The translations under genes and the position numbers were made by a program. A DNA stretch of 64,000 bases, from positions 744,001 through 808,000 of the forward strand of contig NZ_CP060295.1 in assembly GCF_014302995.1 (NCBI RefSeq), read 5' to 3'. The notes beneath the pieces are model-generated. The model ran no database searches. It saw nothing but the letters and a program-made list of their open reading frames with translations, and was not told the DNA's origin. Each line of letters opens with the position of its first letter. The stretch's first letter is position 1. Below, one piece after another: positions 53,268-62,024 of this stretch. The DNA comes from Variovorax sp. PAMC26660. Lineage in GTDB: Bacteria; Pseudomonadota; Gammaproteobacteria; Burkholderiales; Burkholderiaceae_C.

Positions 53268-53307
53268 ACCCGGGGCTTCGCGGCTGGAAGTGGCTGCTGC
53301 TGTCGAG

Positions 53308-53333
53308 AACCGCGCCTTGTGCGCGGTTTTTTA
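53308..53333 (+). terminator. Intrinsic terminator of the response-regulator gene
   Basis: A perfect 8-bp stem AACCGCGC / GCGCGGTT with loop CTTGT runs into TTTTTTATT, 40 bp after the stop at 53267. Confidence 0.88.
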
Positions 53334-53357
53334 TTGGCTGCGTTGGAGGCGCTGCCG

Positions 53358-53612
53358 TTCAGGGCGTCGCTCACGCCGACACGGTGCTCTTTTTCGCGAA
53401 TGTCCCCCGCTTCGCTCCTCCTTTATTTAGCTAAAAAGAGCCCCGTATCGACGCGAGCGCTCAGAGCACTTGTTGATCGGCGATTACCAGCAGCGTGCCC
53501 CTGTGCGAATGACGCCAGGTGCTCCCCGCAGCGAAATAAAGGAGGAGCGAAGCGGGGGACATTCGCGGAGGGGAGCACCTGGTGTCATTCGCACTCGCCC
53601 CGAATGAACCCG
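53358..53612 (+). repeat. ~255-bp composite repeat, copy A
   Basis: It contains two copies of the AATGTCCCCCGCTTCGCTCC motif in opposite orientation, with TTTATTT/AAATAAA at the tips, and outer GCGTGAGCG/CGTCGC-type ends. Copy B at 57419-57678 is its inverted counterpart, matching across nearly the whole length. It fills the gap between the response regulator and the sensor kinase. Confidence 0.85.
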
Positions 53613-53664
53613 TATCCCCGGCTCAACCCACACCAAGCCATCCACGAACGAACAGCGGCGCGCC

Positions 53665-55089
53665 TCAACCGCCCGAAGCACTCACACGCGCCTGCGCCAC
53701 GGCTTCGTCAGCGTCATGCAGCGCCACGCGAAACACACTGCCGCCACCCACCCGCGAACGCACGCTGACCGGGTGCCCCAGCACGTGCGACAGTCGCGCC
53801 ACGATGGCCAGGCCCAGGCCGAAGCCGTCCGACGTGCCGGCATGGTCGGCCACCTTGTAGAACTCCAGGAACACGTCGCGCAGGTGCTCGGGCGCAATGC
53901 CGATGCCGGTGTCCCATACCTCGACGCGCATGCCTTCGCGCGTCTGCCGCGCGGCCAGCAGCACGCCGCCTTCGGTCGTGTACTTGATCGCGTTCGCCAG
54001 CAGGTTGCCGATCATGCGACGCACGCGGATCGGGTCGGTCAGGAACGAGCCCTCGGTCACGTGCACGCGAAAGTCCAGCCCGCGGCTTTCGGCCACCGGG
54101 CGGTATTGCAGTTCGAGGTCGTGCAGCAGCTCGGACACGTCGACACGCTCGATGTGCAGCCGCACCTGGCCCGAGTCGATGCGCGCCAGGTCGAACATGG
54201 AATCGAACAACGCGTTCACCGCATGCGTGGCGCGCACGATCTTCGGCGCAAGCTCCAGCACCAGTTCGGGCTCGTTGCGCAGCCAGTCGGCGTACAACGA
54301 AAGTGCCAGCACGGGCTGGCGCATGTCGTGCGCGGCGCTGGCCAGAAAGCGGTTCTTCATGGCCACGGCCGACACCGCCGCCTGCCGCTGCTGGGTGAGC
54401 GACTTGATCAGGATGTGGTTGTGGAACAGCAGCTCCAGGCTGTTGCGTGCCGTCTCGTGGATGTGCCGCCCCGCCCGCAGCAACAGGAACCAGTGAAGGA
54501 TCGGCAGGATCGGCATCAGGTAGCTGTACTGGAACTGCGGATGCTGCAGGACTATGAACGACAGGCGGATCACCACCGCGCCCAGCATCGTGATGAACAG
54601 CGTGTTGACGTAGCGCTTGAGCAGCGGCGGATGCAGCGCCAGCCCGTTGAGCGGGAAGGTGCCCACGCCCGCCACGATGAGCCAGCTCATGAACTGGTTG
54701 ACCTGCGGCGTGCGCTCGAAGAACAGCAGGATCGAGAAACCCCACACCACCGCGCTGGTGCTCCAGATGAAGCCATAGCGCTCGGTGAACTGCTGCTGCG
54801 CCGTGGCGCTGCGGCCGGCGTAGCGCACCGCGTAGACCCGCGCGCCCCAGGCGCGGCAGGCGGTGGCGATGACGCCGGCCACCAGCCAGGTGAGCAGTTC
54901 CCAACGGGGCACGTAGCCCCAGTTCAGGCCGACCATCGCCGGCATCAGCGCGAAGGAAACGAAGTAGGAGCCGCGCGCGGAGCGCATCAGGCTGCGGATG
55001 AGCTCGCCGCGCACCCACGATTCGGCCTCGTCGGCCGAAGCCGGGGCGGGTGTCAAGCTGGCGATCGACGCATTGGCCATATGGCGCAT
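53665..55089 (-). CDS. Membrane sensor histidine kinase
   Basis: This 474-residue kinase has a multi-helix membrane input region (about residues 30-210, six helices) and no periplasmic sensor domain. A coiled segment follows, then HisKA with the histidine in FLASAAHDMRQPVLALSLYADWL. The ATPase domain has NLLANAIKYT, DTGIGI and GFGLGLAIVARL. The first ATG is at 55089; another three codons in has better spacing from AAGGG. It is convergent with the NarL-type regulator, so the two probably form a pair. A terminator-like hairpin lies just before the start. Confidence 0.9.
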   Translation of the reverse strand: MRHMANASIASLTPAPASADEAESWVRGELIRSLMRSARGSYFVSFALMPAMVGLNWGYVPRWELLTWLVAGVIATACRAWGARVYAVRYAGRSATAQQQFTERYGFIWSTSAVVWGFSILLFFERTPQVNQFMSWLIVAGVGTFPLNGLALHPPLLKRYVNTLFITMLGAVVIRLSFIVLQHPQFQYSYLMPILPILHWFLLLRAGRHIHETARNSLELLFHNHILIKSLTQQRQAAVSAVAMKNRFLASAAHDMRQPVLALSLYADWLRNEPELVLELAPKIVRATHAVNALFDSMFDLARIDSGQVRLHIERVDVSELLHDLELQYRPVAESRGLDFRVHVTEGSFLTDPIRVRRMIGNLLANAIKYTTEGGVLLAARQTREGMRVEVWDTGIGIAPEHLRDVFLEFYKVADHAGTSDGFGLGLAIVARLSHVLGHPVSVRSRVGGGSVFRVALHDADEAVAQARVSASGG

Positions 55090-55112
55090 GACCCTTGTTT
55101 ATCCGGCCACCC

Positions 55113-55138
55113 AAAAAAAGCCCCTTTGGACAAGGGGC
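55113..55138 (-). terminator. Terminator-like hairpin just upstream of the sensor kinase start
   Basis: On the minus strand GCCCCTT and AAGGGGC form a stem followed by seven T. It lies 24 bp before the kinase start, facing the same way, so it reads as a possible attenuator rather than the end of a gene. Confidence 0.65.
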
Positions 55139-55241
55139 GTGAAGAGTCGGCGATCTTAACGGGCCGTCGGTTATTGTTTCACGGAGTAACGATTCAAAAC
55201 AAACCCGGACCTTCCCAAAAACATTCGGGAAAAATCTCAGC

Positions 55242-55637
55242 ATGCTGTCCCATGTTTTCATCGGCGTGACCGACTTCGAGCGCGCCTTCCCTTTCTATTC
55301 GGCGCTCATGAGCGAACTCGGCCTCAAGCTGAGGTTTCGCGACGACACCAAACCCTGGGCCGGCTGGCAGAGCCCCGATGCGCCGCGTCCGCTGTTCCTG
55401 GTGGGTACCGCATTCGATGGCAACCGCGCCAGCCCGGGCAATGGCCAGATGGTGGCGCTGATGGCCACCGACCGCGCAACCGTCAACCGCGCCCATGCCA
55501 CGGCACTGGCCCGGGGCGGCGTGTGCGAAGGCCCTCCCGGGCTGCGGCCGCACTATCACCCGGACTACTATGGCGCCTACTTCCGCGATCCGGACGGAAA
55601 CAAACTCTGCGTCTGCTGCCACACACCACCGACATGA
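55242..55637 (+). CDS. VOC (glyoxalase-like) family protein
   Basis: This 131-residue protein has the vicinal-oxygen-chelate fold. It opens LSHVFIGVTDFERAFPFYSALMSELG with a metal-ligand histidine, continues through WAGWQSPDAPRPLFLV, and ends YYGAYFRDPDGNKLCVCCH. Members are isomerases, dioxygenases or resistance proteins. Its stop overlaps the ATG of the next gene by 4 bp. The substrate is unknown. Confidence 0.88.
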   Translation: MLSHVFIGVTDFERAFPFYSALMSELGLKLRFRDDTKPWAGWQSPDAPRPLFLVGTAFDGNRASPGNGQMVALMATDRATVNRAHATALARGGVCEGPPGLRPHYHPDYYGAYFRDPDGNKLCVCCHTPPT

Positions 55638-56035
55638 TGAACAACCTGACCCCCTTCCTCATCCACTGGGCCATCACCGCCGTCTCGCTCTGGGTGGCCA
55701 GCCACCTGTTTCGCGGGCTCAAGTTCGACAGCACCGGCGCGCTGGTGGTGTCCGCCCTGCTGCTGGGCCTGGCCAACGCCATCGTCAAGCCGCTGCTGAT
55801 CTTGCTGACGCTGCCGCTGACGCTGGTGACCTTCGGGCTGTTCCTGCTGGTCATCAACGCGCTGATGATCCTGCTGGTGGCGGCGCTGGTGAAGGGGTTC
55901 CGGGTGTCCGGCTTCTGGACGGCCCTGTTCGCGAGCATCTTCATCTCGCTGCTGAGCATCGTCATCGGCTCGTTCGTCACGAGCAACGACCCGGCCGAGA
56001 AAGTGCAGATGCCGCAAAGCGGCAACTGGCTCTGA
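55634..56035 (+). CDS. Phage holin family 4_2-like / YvlD-type membrane protein
   Basis: This 133-residue inner-membrane protein has four helices and the family phrases NAIVKPLLILLTLPLTLVTFGLFLLVINALMILLVAALVKGF (the PF04020 pattern). Despite the name, the family is widespread outside phages and its role is unknown. A short soluble C-terminal tail follows. It is coupled to the VOC gene by a 4-bp overlap and convergent with the FAD oxidoreductase gene. Confidence 0.88.
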   Translation: MMNNLTPFLIHWAITAVSLWVASHLFRGLKFDSTGALVVSALLLGLANAIVKPLLILLTLPLTLVTFGLFLLVINALMILLVAALVKGFRVSGFWTALFASIFISLLSIVIGSFVTSNDPAEKVQMPQSGNWL

Positions 56036-56048
56036 GTTCCCTGCCGAC

Positions 56049-57365
56049 TTAGCCGAGCACCGCGCCGCCGCGCACCAGCGCCTCGCGCAGCGCCGGTACG
56101 GGCACTGCCCGGACCTGCACGCCCATGCCAGCGTCCGCGGCCCTGGCAGCCATCGCCGCAGCAATGCCGGCCGCATGGCCGACCGCCATCGAGATGGTCA
56201 TGACACGGATCGCCGCCAACGCTTCGTGGCTGGCCGAGATGCCCCGCCCGACCACCAGCGCGTTGTCGAGCGTGCTCGGGATCAGGCTGCGGTACGGGAT
56301 CTGGTACGCATGGTCGGCATCCATCGGCACGTAGTGCAGCGCGCCGCCCGAGGCCGGGTGAATATCGATCGGGTAGGCGCCCGCCGCGATCGCATCGGGG
56401 AACTGCACGGGCTTCAACAGCTCCTCGGCCGTCAGCACGTGGTCGCCTTCTACCCGGCGGGTTTCGCGCACGCCCACTTGCGTGGCAAAGGCGCGCAGCC
56501 GGCCGTCTTCGCAGCCGGGCACCGAGTTGGTCAAAAACCAGGCCGCCTTCCAGGCCTGCCGGCGCCCTTCGATCTCGGCGGCGCCCAGCGCCATCGGGTC
56601 GGTAGCGTCGATGCCCAGACGGCTGATGTTGAACCAGCCGTCCGTCGAATAGGGGTCGCGGCTCGAATGCAACGCAGCGCGCGCGAGCTGGCCCTGCGCG
56701 TAGCCCCGTGCAGCCAGCTCGGCCAGCTGCGCTTTCGTCAGCGCGCCGAAGCGGTCGAAATCGATGGGCCCGAAGCGGAACATCATCGTGGCCGGCTGCA
56801 GCGTTTCGTTGTCGCCGAGTTCGAGAAAACGGGCGCCCGCCTGCTTCAGCGCATCCATGTCGCCCGATGCATCGACGAGCACGCCAGCACGCAGGCGCAG
56901 CACGCCGCCTTTGGTCAGCACGCGCATGCCGACGACGCGCCGGCCTTCGCATTCGACGTCCAGCAGGTTGGCGTGCAGCAGCGGCCGCACGCCGGCCTCG
57001 GCCACCATGTCGTCGAGCGCCAGCTTGAGCACTTCGGGTGCGTATTCCACGCGGTCCATGTGGTGCCCGGTGGACATGACGAAGCTCTCGTGCGCGCGCG
57101 CTCCGCCATACAAGCGCAGCCGCGCGACCACTTCGTCGGCCAGGCCCGCCACGACGCGGCGGCCGTTGCCGGTCTGCCAACTGTTGAACTGCGCCACCGC
57201 ACCGGCCGTGGCATTTCCGCCCAGGAAGCCGTACCGTTCCACCAGCACCACCGAGGCGCCTTGGCGCGCCGCCGCAACCGCAGCCATGGTGCCCGCGACA
57301 CCGCCGCCGCACACGACCACGTCAGCTTCTATGACGTGGCTGCCGATGTTTGGGTTCGCGCTCAT
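56049..57365 (-). CDS. FAD-dependent oxidoreductase
   Basis: This 438-residue flavoprotein has the Rossmann motif VVVCGGGVAGTMAAVAAARQGASVVLVER at residues 14-42 and the adjacent GFLGGNATAGAV. This places it in the FAD_oxidored family (PF12831), which covers proteins with a wide range of oxidation roles. The C-terminal stretch DNALVVGRGISASHEALAAIRVM is the second FAD contact. ATG at 57365 is the likely start; codons upstream derive from the repeat. The substrate is unknown. Confidence 0.88.
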   Translation of the reverse strand: MSANPNIGSHVIEADVVVCGGGVAGTMAAVAAARQGASVVLVERYGFLGGNATAGAVAQFNSWQTGNGRRVVAGLADEVVARLRLYGGARAHESFVMSTGHHMDRVEYAPEVLKLALDDMVAEAGVRPLLHANLLDVECEGRRVVGMRVLTKGGVLRLRAGVLVDASGDMDALKQAGARFLELGDNETLQPATMMFRFGPIDFDRFGALTKAQLAELAARGYAQGQLARAALHSSRDPYSTDGWFNISRLGIDATDPMALGAAEIEGRRQAWKAAWFLTNSVPGCEDGRLRAFATQVGVRETRRVEGDHVLTAEELLKPVQFPDAIAAGAYPIDIHPASGGALHYVPMDADHAYQIPYRSLIPSTLDNALVVGRGISASHEALAAIRVMTISMAVGHAAGIAAAMAARAADAGMGVQVRAVPVPALREALVRGGAVLG

Positions 57366-57726
57366 GTCAGGGGTCCCGTTCGGGTTGCTCGTGATTGGGG
57401 CGTTCGGGGTTTGGGGGGCGGGTTCATTCGGGGTACGTGCGAATGACACCGGGTACTCCCCTGTGCGAATGTCCCCCGCTTCGCTCCTCCTTTATTTCGC
57501 TGCGGGGAGCACCCGGTGTCATTCGCACATGGACACGCTGCTGGTGATCCTGCGATCAACAACCGCTCGGCCCAACGCTCACGTCGATACGGGGCTCTTT
57601 TTCGCGAAATAAAGGAGGAGCGAAGCGGGGGACATTCGCGAAAAAGAGCACCGTGTCGGCGTGAGCGTCGCCCTGAACAACGCACGTCAAACACAACACA
57701 ACGAGCAGAAAAACGAGCGCTCATCC
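57366..57726. other. 361-bp gap holding repeat copy B
   Basis: No gene is visible. The gap between the FAD oxidoreductase start and the Bug protein stop is mostly the composite repeat, with about 50 bp of plain sequence on each side. Confidence 0.7.
57419..57678 (-). repeat. ~260-bp composite repeat, copy B (inverted relative to copy A)
   Basis: This is the inverted counterpart of copy A at 53358-53612. Both carry GTGCGAATGACACC/GACGCC ends, the GGAGGAGCGAAGCGGGGGAC arms and the TTTTTCGC/ACGGTGCTC block. It lies upstream of the FAD oxidoreductase gene and downstream of the Bug gene. Confidence 0.85.
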
Positions 57727-58761
57727 TCAGCTCTCCAACCGAATGCCACGGGTCTTGACCACCTGGCTCCAACGATTGCCTTCAGCCTTCAGATACTTCG
57801 TCGTGGCTTCGCGTCCGCTCGTGAAGGTTTCCAGGCTCAGCGCGTCGAAGCGCTTCTTCACGACCTCGGACTGCAACGCCGCAGTCAACAGCTTTTCGAG
57901 CCTTGCCAGCCCCTCGTTCGGAATCGTGCCCTTGGGCGCGACCAGCGTGGCCCAGCCCTCGACTTCCAGGCTCTGCAACTTGAGGCTGCGGAAAGTCGGC
58001 ACATTGGCCAGCTCCGTCACCGGCTGCGGCGAAGACACAGCCAACGCCCGCAGACGCCCCGAACGGATATGCACGATCACGCTCGGCAGATTCAGGAAAC
58101 CCATCGACACCAGCCCCGAGATCAGATCGGGCATCAGCGCGCTCTCGCCCTTGTACGGCACGCTGACCAGCGAGGTGCCCGTCTCCAGCGAGAACAGCTC
58201 GGCCGTCAGATGCGCCAACGTGCCCGTGCCGCTGTTGCCCGCACTGAGCCTGCCCGGCTGCGCCTTGGCCTGCCCGATCAGGTCGCCGATCGTCATCGCC
58301 TTCGAGTCCGCAGGCACCACCAGCACCAACGGCTGGCGCGACACCATGCCGATCGCGTCGAAGTCGCGCGCCACGTCATAGCTCAGCTTGGGGTTCAGCA
58401 CCGGGTTGATCACCATGCTGTTGCTGCCCATCAGCAGCGTGTGGCCGTCACGGCTTTGCGCCGCCGCCGCCACGCCGATCGCGCTGCCCGCGCCCGGCTT
58501 GTTTTCCACCACCACCGCCTGCCCCAGTTGCGGCGCCAGCACCTCGGCCAGCACGCGCGCCGAGCCGTCGGCACCGCCACCCGGCGCAAAGGGCACGATG
58601 ATGCGCAACGGCTTCGTGGGCCAGGCCTCCGTGGCGCCAGCTTCGCGCGGCAGCCCTGCGACCAGCGTGCCGCCGGCAGCCAGGGCCAGTGCCGACAACA
58701 CGTTTCTGCGGGTGATGCCCGGGGCATTCGTGCCGGAAGCTGCGGGGGGACGTTGGACCAT
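57727..58761 (-). CDS. Tripartite tricarboxylate transporter (Bug) substrate-binding protein
   Basis: This 344-residue periplasmic protein of the Bug/TctC family has a twin-arginine-like signal (ITRRNVLSALALAAGG, residues 16-31). The family start PLRIIVPFAPGGGADGSARVLAEVL follows, then the binding motifs VVENKPGAGSAIG and LLMGSNSMVINPVL. No TctA/TctB membrane genes lie beside it, which is common in Burkholderiales. It is divergent from the LysR gene at 58891, with a LysR-type palindrome between. The ligand, probably an organic acid, is unknown. Confidence 0.92.
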   Translation of the reverse strand: MVQRPPAASGTNAPGITRRNVLSALALAAGGTLVAGLPREAGATEAWPTKPLRIIVPFAPGGGADGSARVLAEVLAPQLGQAVVVENKPGAGSAIGVAAAAQSRDGHTLLMGSNSMVINPVLNPKLSYDVARDFDAIGMVSRQPLVLVVPADSKAMTIGDLIGQAKAQPGRLSAGNSGTGTLAHLTAELFSLETGTSLVSVPYKGESALMPDLISGLVSMGFLNLPSVIVHIRSGRLRALAVSSPQPVTELANVPTFRSLKLQSLEVEGWATLVAPKGTIPNEGLARLEKLLTAALQSEVVKKRFDALSLETFTSGREATTKYLKAEGNRWSQVVKTRGIRLES

Positions 58762-58846
58762 GTGCTTGTCTGCCTCTGTGTTCTGCGAATCCGCCGATCC
58801 TAGGAAGGCGTCCGGCGGCCGACAAATACCAACTTGTCGTATGCCC

Positions 58847-58861
58847 ATAACATCGCGTTAT
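58847..58861. promoter_or_regulatory. LysR-type operator ATAAC-N5-GTTAT
   Basis: A perfect 15-bp dyad ATAAC-ATCGC-GTTAT fits the T-N11-A LysR box. It lies 30 bp before the LysR gene and 86 bp before the Bug gene, so it is the likely shared control site. Confidence 0.72.
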
Positions 58862-58890
58862 CCCCTGGGCTCCAGACGACGGAGAAAGTC

Positions 58891-59787
58891 ATGAACCTCA
58901 GACAGATCGAAGTCTTCCGCGCCGTCATGCTGGCCGGCTCGGTCACCGATGCCGCGCGGCTGCTGCATGTGTCGCAACCCGGCATCAGCCGCATGCTGTC
59001 GCACATCGAGCTGCAGCTCGGGCTGCCGCTGTTCGAGCGCCGCAAAGGCAAGCTGCTGGCCACGCCCGAGGCCCAGGCGCTGTTTGCCGAAGTCGAGCAG
59101 GTCTACCGCGGCGTCGCCCGCATCGACGAATGCACGCAGGCGCTGAAGAACGGCAAGATGCTGACGCTGCGCGTGCTGTGCAGCCCCGGCACCGGGCTGG
59201 AGATGGTGCCCAACGCGCTCACCGCGCTCGGCCGGGAGTTTCCGTCCGCCAGCATCTACATGGAGGTTGCATTGGCGAAGGACATGGCCAAGCGGCTCGC
59301 GGCCCACGAAGTCGACGTCGCCATCTCGACGCTGGCCATCGACGACCCGTTGCTGGATTCGCGCCCCATCGGCAAATGGACGCTGGCCGGCGTCTTCCCC
59401 AAGGGCCATCCGCTCGAAGCGAAGCGCACGCTCAGGCCGATCGACATCCTGAAGGAGCGGATGATTTCCTTCAGCCCCGACACGCCGCAGGGCCGCATCA
59501 TTGCCGACTGGTGCGTGAGCAATGCCTGCAAGCCCGATGCGCAGATCGAGGTGCGCGCCGGCCAGGCCGCCTGCGCGCTGGCCGCGGCGGGCGCCGGCAT
59601 TGCCATCGTCGACGACCTCACGGCGCGCGGCTGCATGACCGACCGGCTGAGCCACCGGCCGATCCTCAAGGCCCCGCTGTTCGACGTGTTCGCGGTGACC
59701 AACCAGAACTTCGCGGCGTCGCTGCTGTCGAGCCGCTTCGTCGTGCATGCACAGGCGGCCCTTCGCCAACTCAAGCAACGCGCCTGA
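58891..59787 (+). CDS. LysR-family transcriptional regulator
   Basis: This 298-residue regulator has its winged helix at residues 1-60 (AARLLHVSQPGISRMLSHIELQLGLPLFER) and an effector-binding domain after it. ATG at 58891 follows GGAGAAAGTC; a longer frame from 58834 crosses the operator and is unlikely. It is divergent from the Bug gene, its likely target. The phrase MNLRQIEVFRAVMLAGSVTDAARLL resembles regulators of amino acid or opine catabolism, but the ligand is not known. Confidence 0.93.
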   Translation: MNLRQIEVFRAVMLAGSVTDAARLLHVSQPGISRMLSHIELQLGLPLFERRKGKLLATPEAQALFAEVEQVYRGVARIDECTQALKNGKMLTLRVLCSPGTGLEMVPNALTALGREFPSASIYMEVALAKDMAKRLAAHEVDVAISTLAIDDPLLDSRPIGKWTLAGVFPKGHPLEAKRTLRPIDILKERMISFSPDTPQGRIIADWCVSNACKPDAQIEVRAGQAACALAAAGAGIAIVDDLTARGCMTDRLSHRPILKAPLFDVFAVTNQNFAASLLSSRFVVHAQAALRQLKQRA

Positions 59788-59905
59788 CCACGGCGACTGC
59801 ACCGCGCGCGCTGTATGCGCCATCCCATATTCTGTTGAGCGACAAAAGGCCCCCGCTCCCTATGATCCGGCTCACCCCGGGCACGACACCGGTGAGAGGG
59901 ACCCC

Positions 59906-60820
59906 ATGAAAATCGCCTTCGCCTCCTGCATGAACTTCGAGGCCGGTCCCAACGGCTACCAGCGAGTCTGGAACCGCATCGCGGCCGAGCAGCCCGACTA
60001 CCTGTTCCTGCTGGGCGACCAGATCTACATGGACTTCTTTCCCCACCTGGAGGAGCCCGCCAAGTGGGAGGCGCCCCAGTTCAGGGAGGTGATGACCGCG
60101 AAGTACACGGCGCAATGGAACGTGCCCAACTTCAAGCTGCTGTTCGACGGTATGCGCCAGCGCCAGGACAACGGCGGCGGCGTCTACGGCACCTGGGACG
60201 ACCACGACTTCGCCTGGAACAACGCCTGCGGCACGCAGGTCAAGCCGCCGGTGAAGGCCGTGGCGCGCGAGCTGTTCTCGCAGTTCATGCAGATCAACCC
60301 GCCGACCGCCGGCATCTACTACGCGATCCCCCTGATCCACCAGCAGCAGCGCATCGGCAAGGCGATCTTCCTGGACACACGCTGGTATCGCGACCTGCCC
60401 GGGGACAGCCACACGCTGCTCGGCGAAGACCAGTTCAAGTTCCTGGAAGCGGAACTGAAAGACGAGCACGGCTTCGTGCTGATCTGCGCCGGCACGCCGA
60501 TCCGGGCGACCGGCAACGGCTGGATGCGCTACCGCGACGACTACGCGCGCTTTCGCCAGCTCACCTACAAGCGCAACGTGATCTTCCTGTCGGGCGACAT
60601 CCACGAGAACGCCTTCCTGCCGCCGCCCGGCGAGACAAAGATCTTCGAGATCATTTCCTCGGGCGCCTTCGTCACCAAGTACAAGTACGTCGGCGATCGC
60701 GAGAACTTCGGCATCCTCGACTACTCACCGGCCAGCACCGACATCAAGCTCTTCAACAAGCAGGGGCTCGAAACGCACAACCGCATCGACAACGCCACCT
60801 TCGAGTACCAGGAGGTCTAG
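59906..60820 (+). CDS. PhoD-like metallophosphatase
   Basis: This 304-residue protein has the alkaline phosphatase D pattern. SCMNFEAGPNGY is near the start, GDQIYMDFF supplies a metal aspartate, WDDHDFAWNN has the metal-binding DDHD, and SGDIHENAFL is the late metal histidine motif. There is no Sec or Tat signal in the frame chosen, so it may be cytoplasmic or part of a larger family without secretion. The substrate is a phosphoester; its identity is unknown. Confidence 0.85.
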   Translation: MKIAFASCMNFEAGPNGYQRVWNRIAAEQPDYLFLLGDQIYMDFFPHLEEPAKWEAPQFREVMTAKYTAQWNVPNFKLLFDGMRQRQDNGGGVYGTWDDHDFAWNNACGTQVKPPVKAVARELFSQFMQINPPTAGIYYAIPLIHQQQRIGKAIFLDTRWYRDLPGDSHTLLGEDQFKFLEAELKDEHGFVLICAGTPIRATGNGWMRYRDDYARFRQLTYKRNVIFLSGDIHENAFLPPPGETKIFEIISSGAFVTKYKYVGDRENFGILDYSPASTDIKLFNKQGLETHNRIDNATFEYQEV

Positions 60821-60868
60821 CGATGTGGCGGCGCCGCGCGAACAGCGCAGCGCCGCATCCGGCAAGAC

Positions 60869-61990
60869 CTACTTGCCCCAGACCGCCTTGTATTGCGTGC
60901 GATAGCCGTTGTCGGGGTCGAACACATTCTTCGGCCCGCCGTCCTTGCCCACGTTGCCCACCGTCACGAGGTGCACCTTGGGCACATAGCCCGACCACTT
61001 CTCCTTGGCGAAGGCGCGGTTGAGTTCATCGACGATCTGCCAGCCCTGCATGTTCAGCGGCTCAGGCACGGTGCCGGCCTGGTAGCGCTGCGTGCGGATG
61101 CGCTGGTAAGCGGCCTCGGAGCCGTCACCGGCCGACACCGCCTTGGGCGAGCCGTCGCCCTTCTTGCCCGCCGCCGTCAGCGAAGGGCCCATGAAGTCGA
61201 AGTACAGGTCGTTGATGGCCAGCGAATGGGTCCACTTGTCCCCGAAGCGCTGCAGCAGCGAGGTGGTGAGCTGCGGCATGCGGGTGGAGCTTTCGGAGAT
61301 CGGGCTGTCCTCGAAGCTCAGCACCGTGCAGCCGCCGCACTTCTTGATCACCGCTTCCATCGCGCGGGCCTTGTAGAGCGCAATCGCGTATTGCGAGTCG
61401 GTGAAGATCACCACGCCCGCCTTGCCATTGGAATCGGCCACCACCCACGAGGCGGCGACATCGGCCACGTCGTCGGTCACCGTCGTCACGTTGGCGTAGA
61501 GGCCGGCCTTGTCGTTCGGACCGGGCTGCTCGCCCGAGTGCCAGCCGACCAGCGGAATGCCCGACTTGGCTGCGCCCGAGAACGCGGCCTTCTGCTCGGT
61601 GGTGTCGAAGCCGCCGACCACGATGCCGGCCGGCTTGACGGCCAGCGCCTGATTGAGGGCCGCCGTGCGGCCGCTGACCGTGCCCTGCCCGTCGATGACG
61701 CGCACCGTCCAGCCGATGGCGCGCGCCGCTTCTTCGACGCCCTTGCTGACGCCGACGATGCCGCCGTTCTTCATGTCGCCCGCGACGAAGACGATGGTCT
61801 TGCCGGCCGTGGCCTTGGGGCCGGAGGTCGGGCCGTCCCATTTCTCCTTGGTCATGGTCGCGACCTCGACCTTCTTCTTCGCGGCATCGAGAAAATCGTC
61901 GGCCAGGGCCTTGGGTGCCAGCGTGGCGGCGCACAGCGCCAGCACGGCGGCGGCCACGGTGCGGGCGTGGCGAACTGTCTTGTTCTTCAT
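60869..61990 (-). CDS. Ribose-type ABC transporter substrate-binding protein
   Basis: This 373-residue periplasmic binding protein has a Sec signal (residues 1-30, ending KALADD). The type I pattern follows: TIVFVAGDMKNGGIVGVSKGVEEAARAIGWTVRVIDGQG and KPAGIVVGGFD. It is the last gene of an importer with permease and ATPase upstream. The sugar or related ligand cannot be told from sequence alone. It is convergent with the PhoD-like gene. Confidence 0.9.
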   Translation of the reverse strand: MKNKTVRHARTVAAAVLALCAATLAPKALADDFLDAAKKKVEVATMTKEKWDGPTSGPKATAGKTIVFVAGDMKNGGIVGVSKGVEEAARAIGWTVRVIDGQGTVSGRTAALNQALAVKPAGIVVGGFDTTEQKAAFSGAAKSGIPLVGWHSGEQPGPNDKAGLYANVTTVTDDVADVAASWVVADSNGKAGVVIFTDSQYAIALYKARAMEAVIKKCGGCTVLSFEDSPISESSTRMPQLTTSLLQRFGDKWTHSLAINDLYFDFMGPSLTAAGKKGDGSPKAVSAGDGSEAAYQRIRTQRYQAGTVPEPLNMQGWQIVDELNRAFAKEKWSGYVPKVHLVTVGNVGKDGGPKNVFDPDNGYRTQYKAVWGK

Positions 61991-62024
61991 GCGTGTCTCC
62001 AGTCGTTGGTTGTTGGATGGGCCG

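Larger units (their letters stand above)
53268..53664. other. 397-bp gap holding a terminator and repeat copy A
   Basis: Apart from the response-regulator terminator and the composite repeat I see no gene. The open frames here are translations of the repeat and recur in the same form at the other copy. Confidence 0.7.

Noticed and set aside
53319..53768. A 149-codon frame sharing peptide phrases with one at 57362-57772
   Set aside because: The shared peptides come from the inverted composite repeat, not from a gene family.
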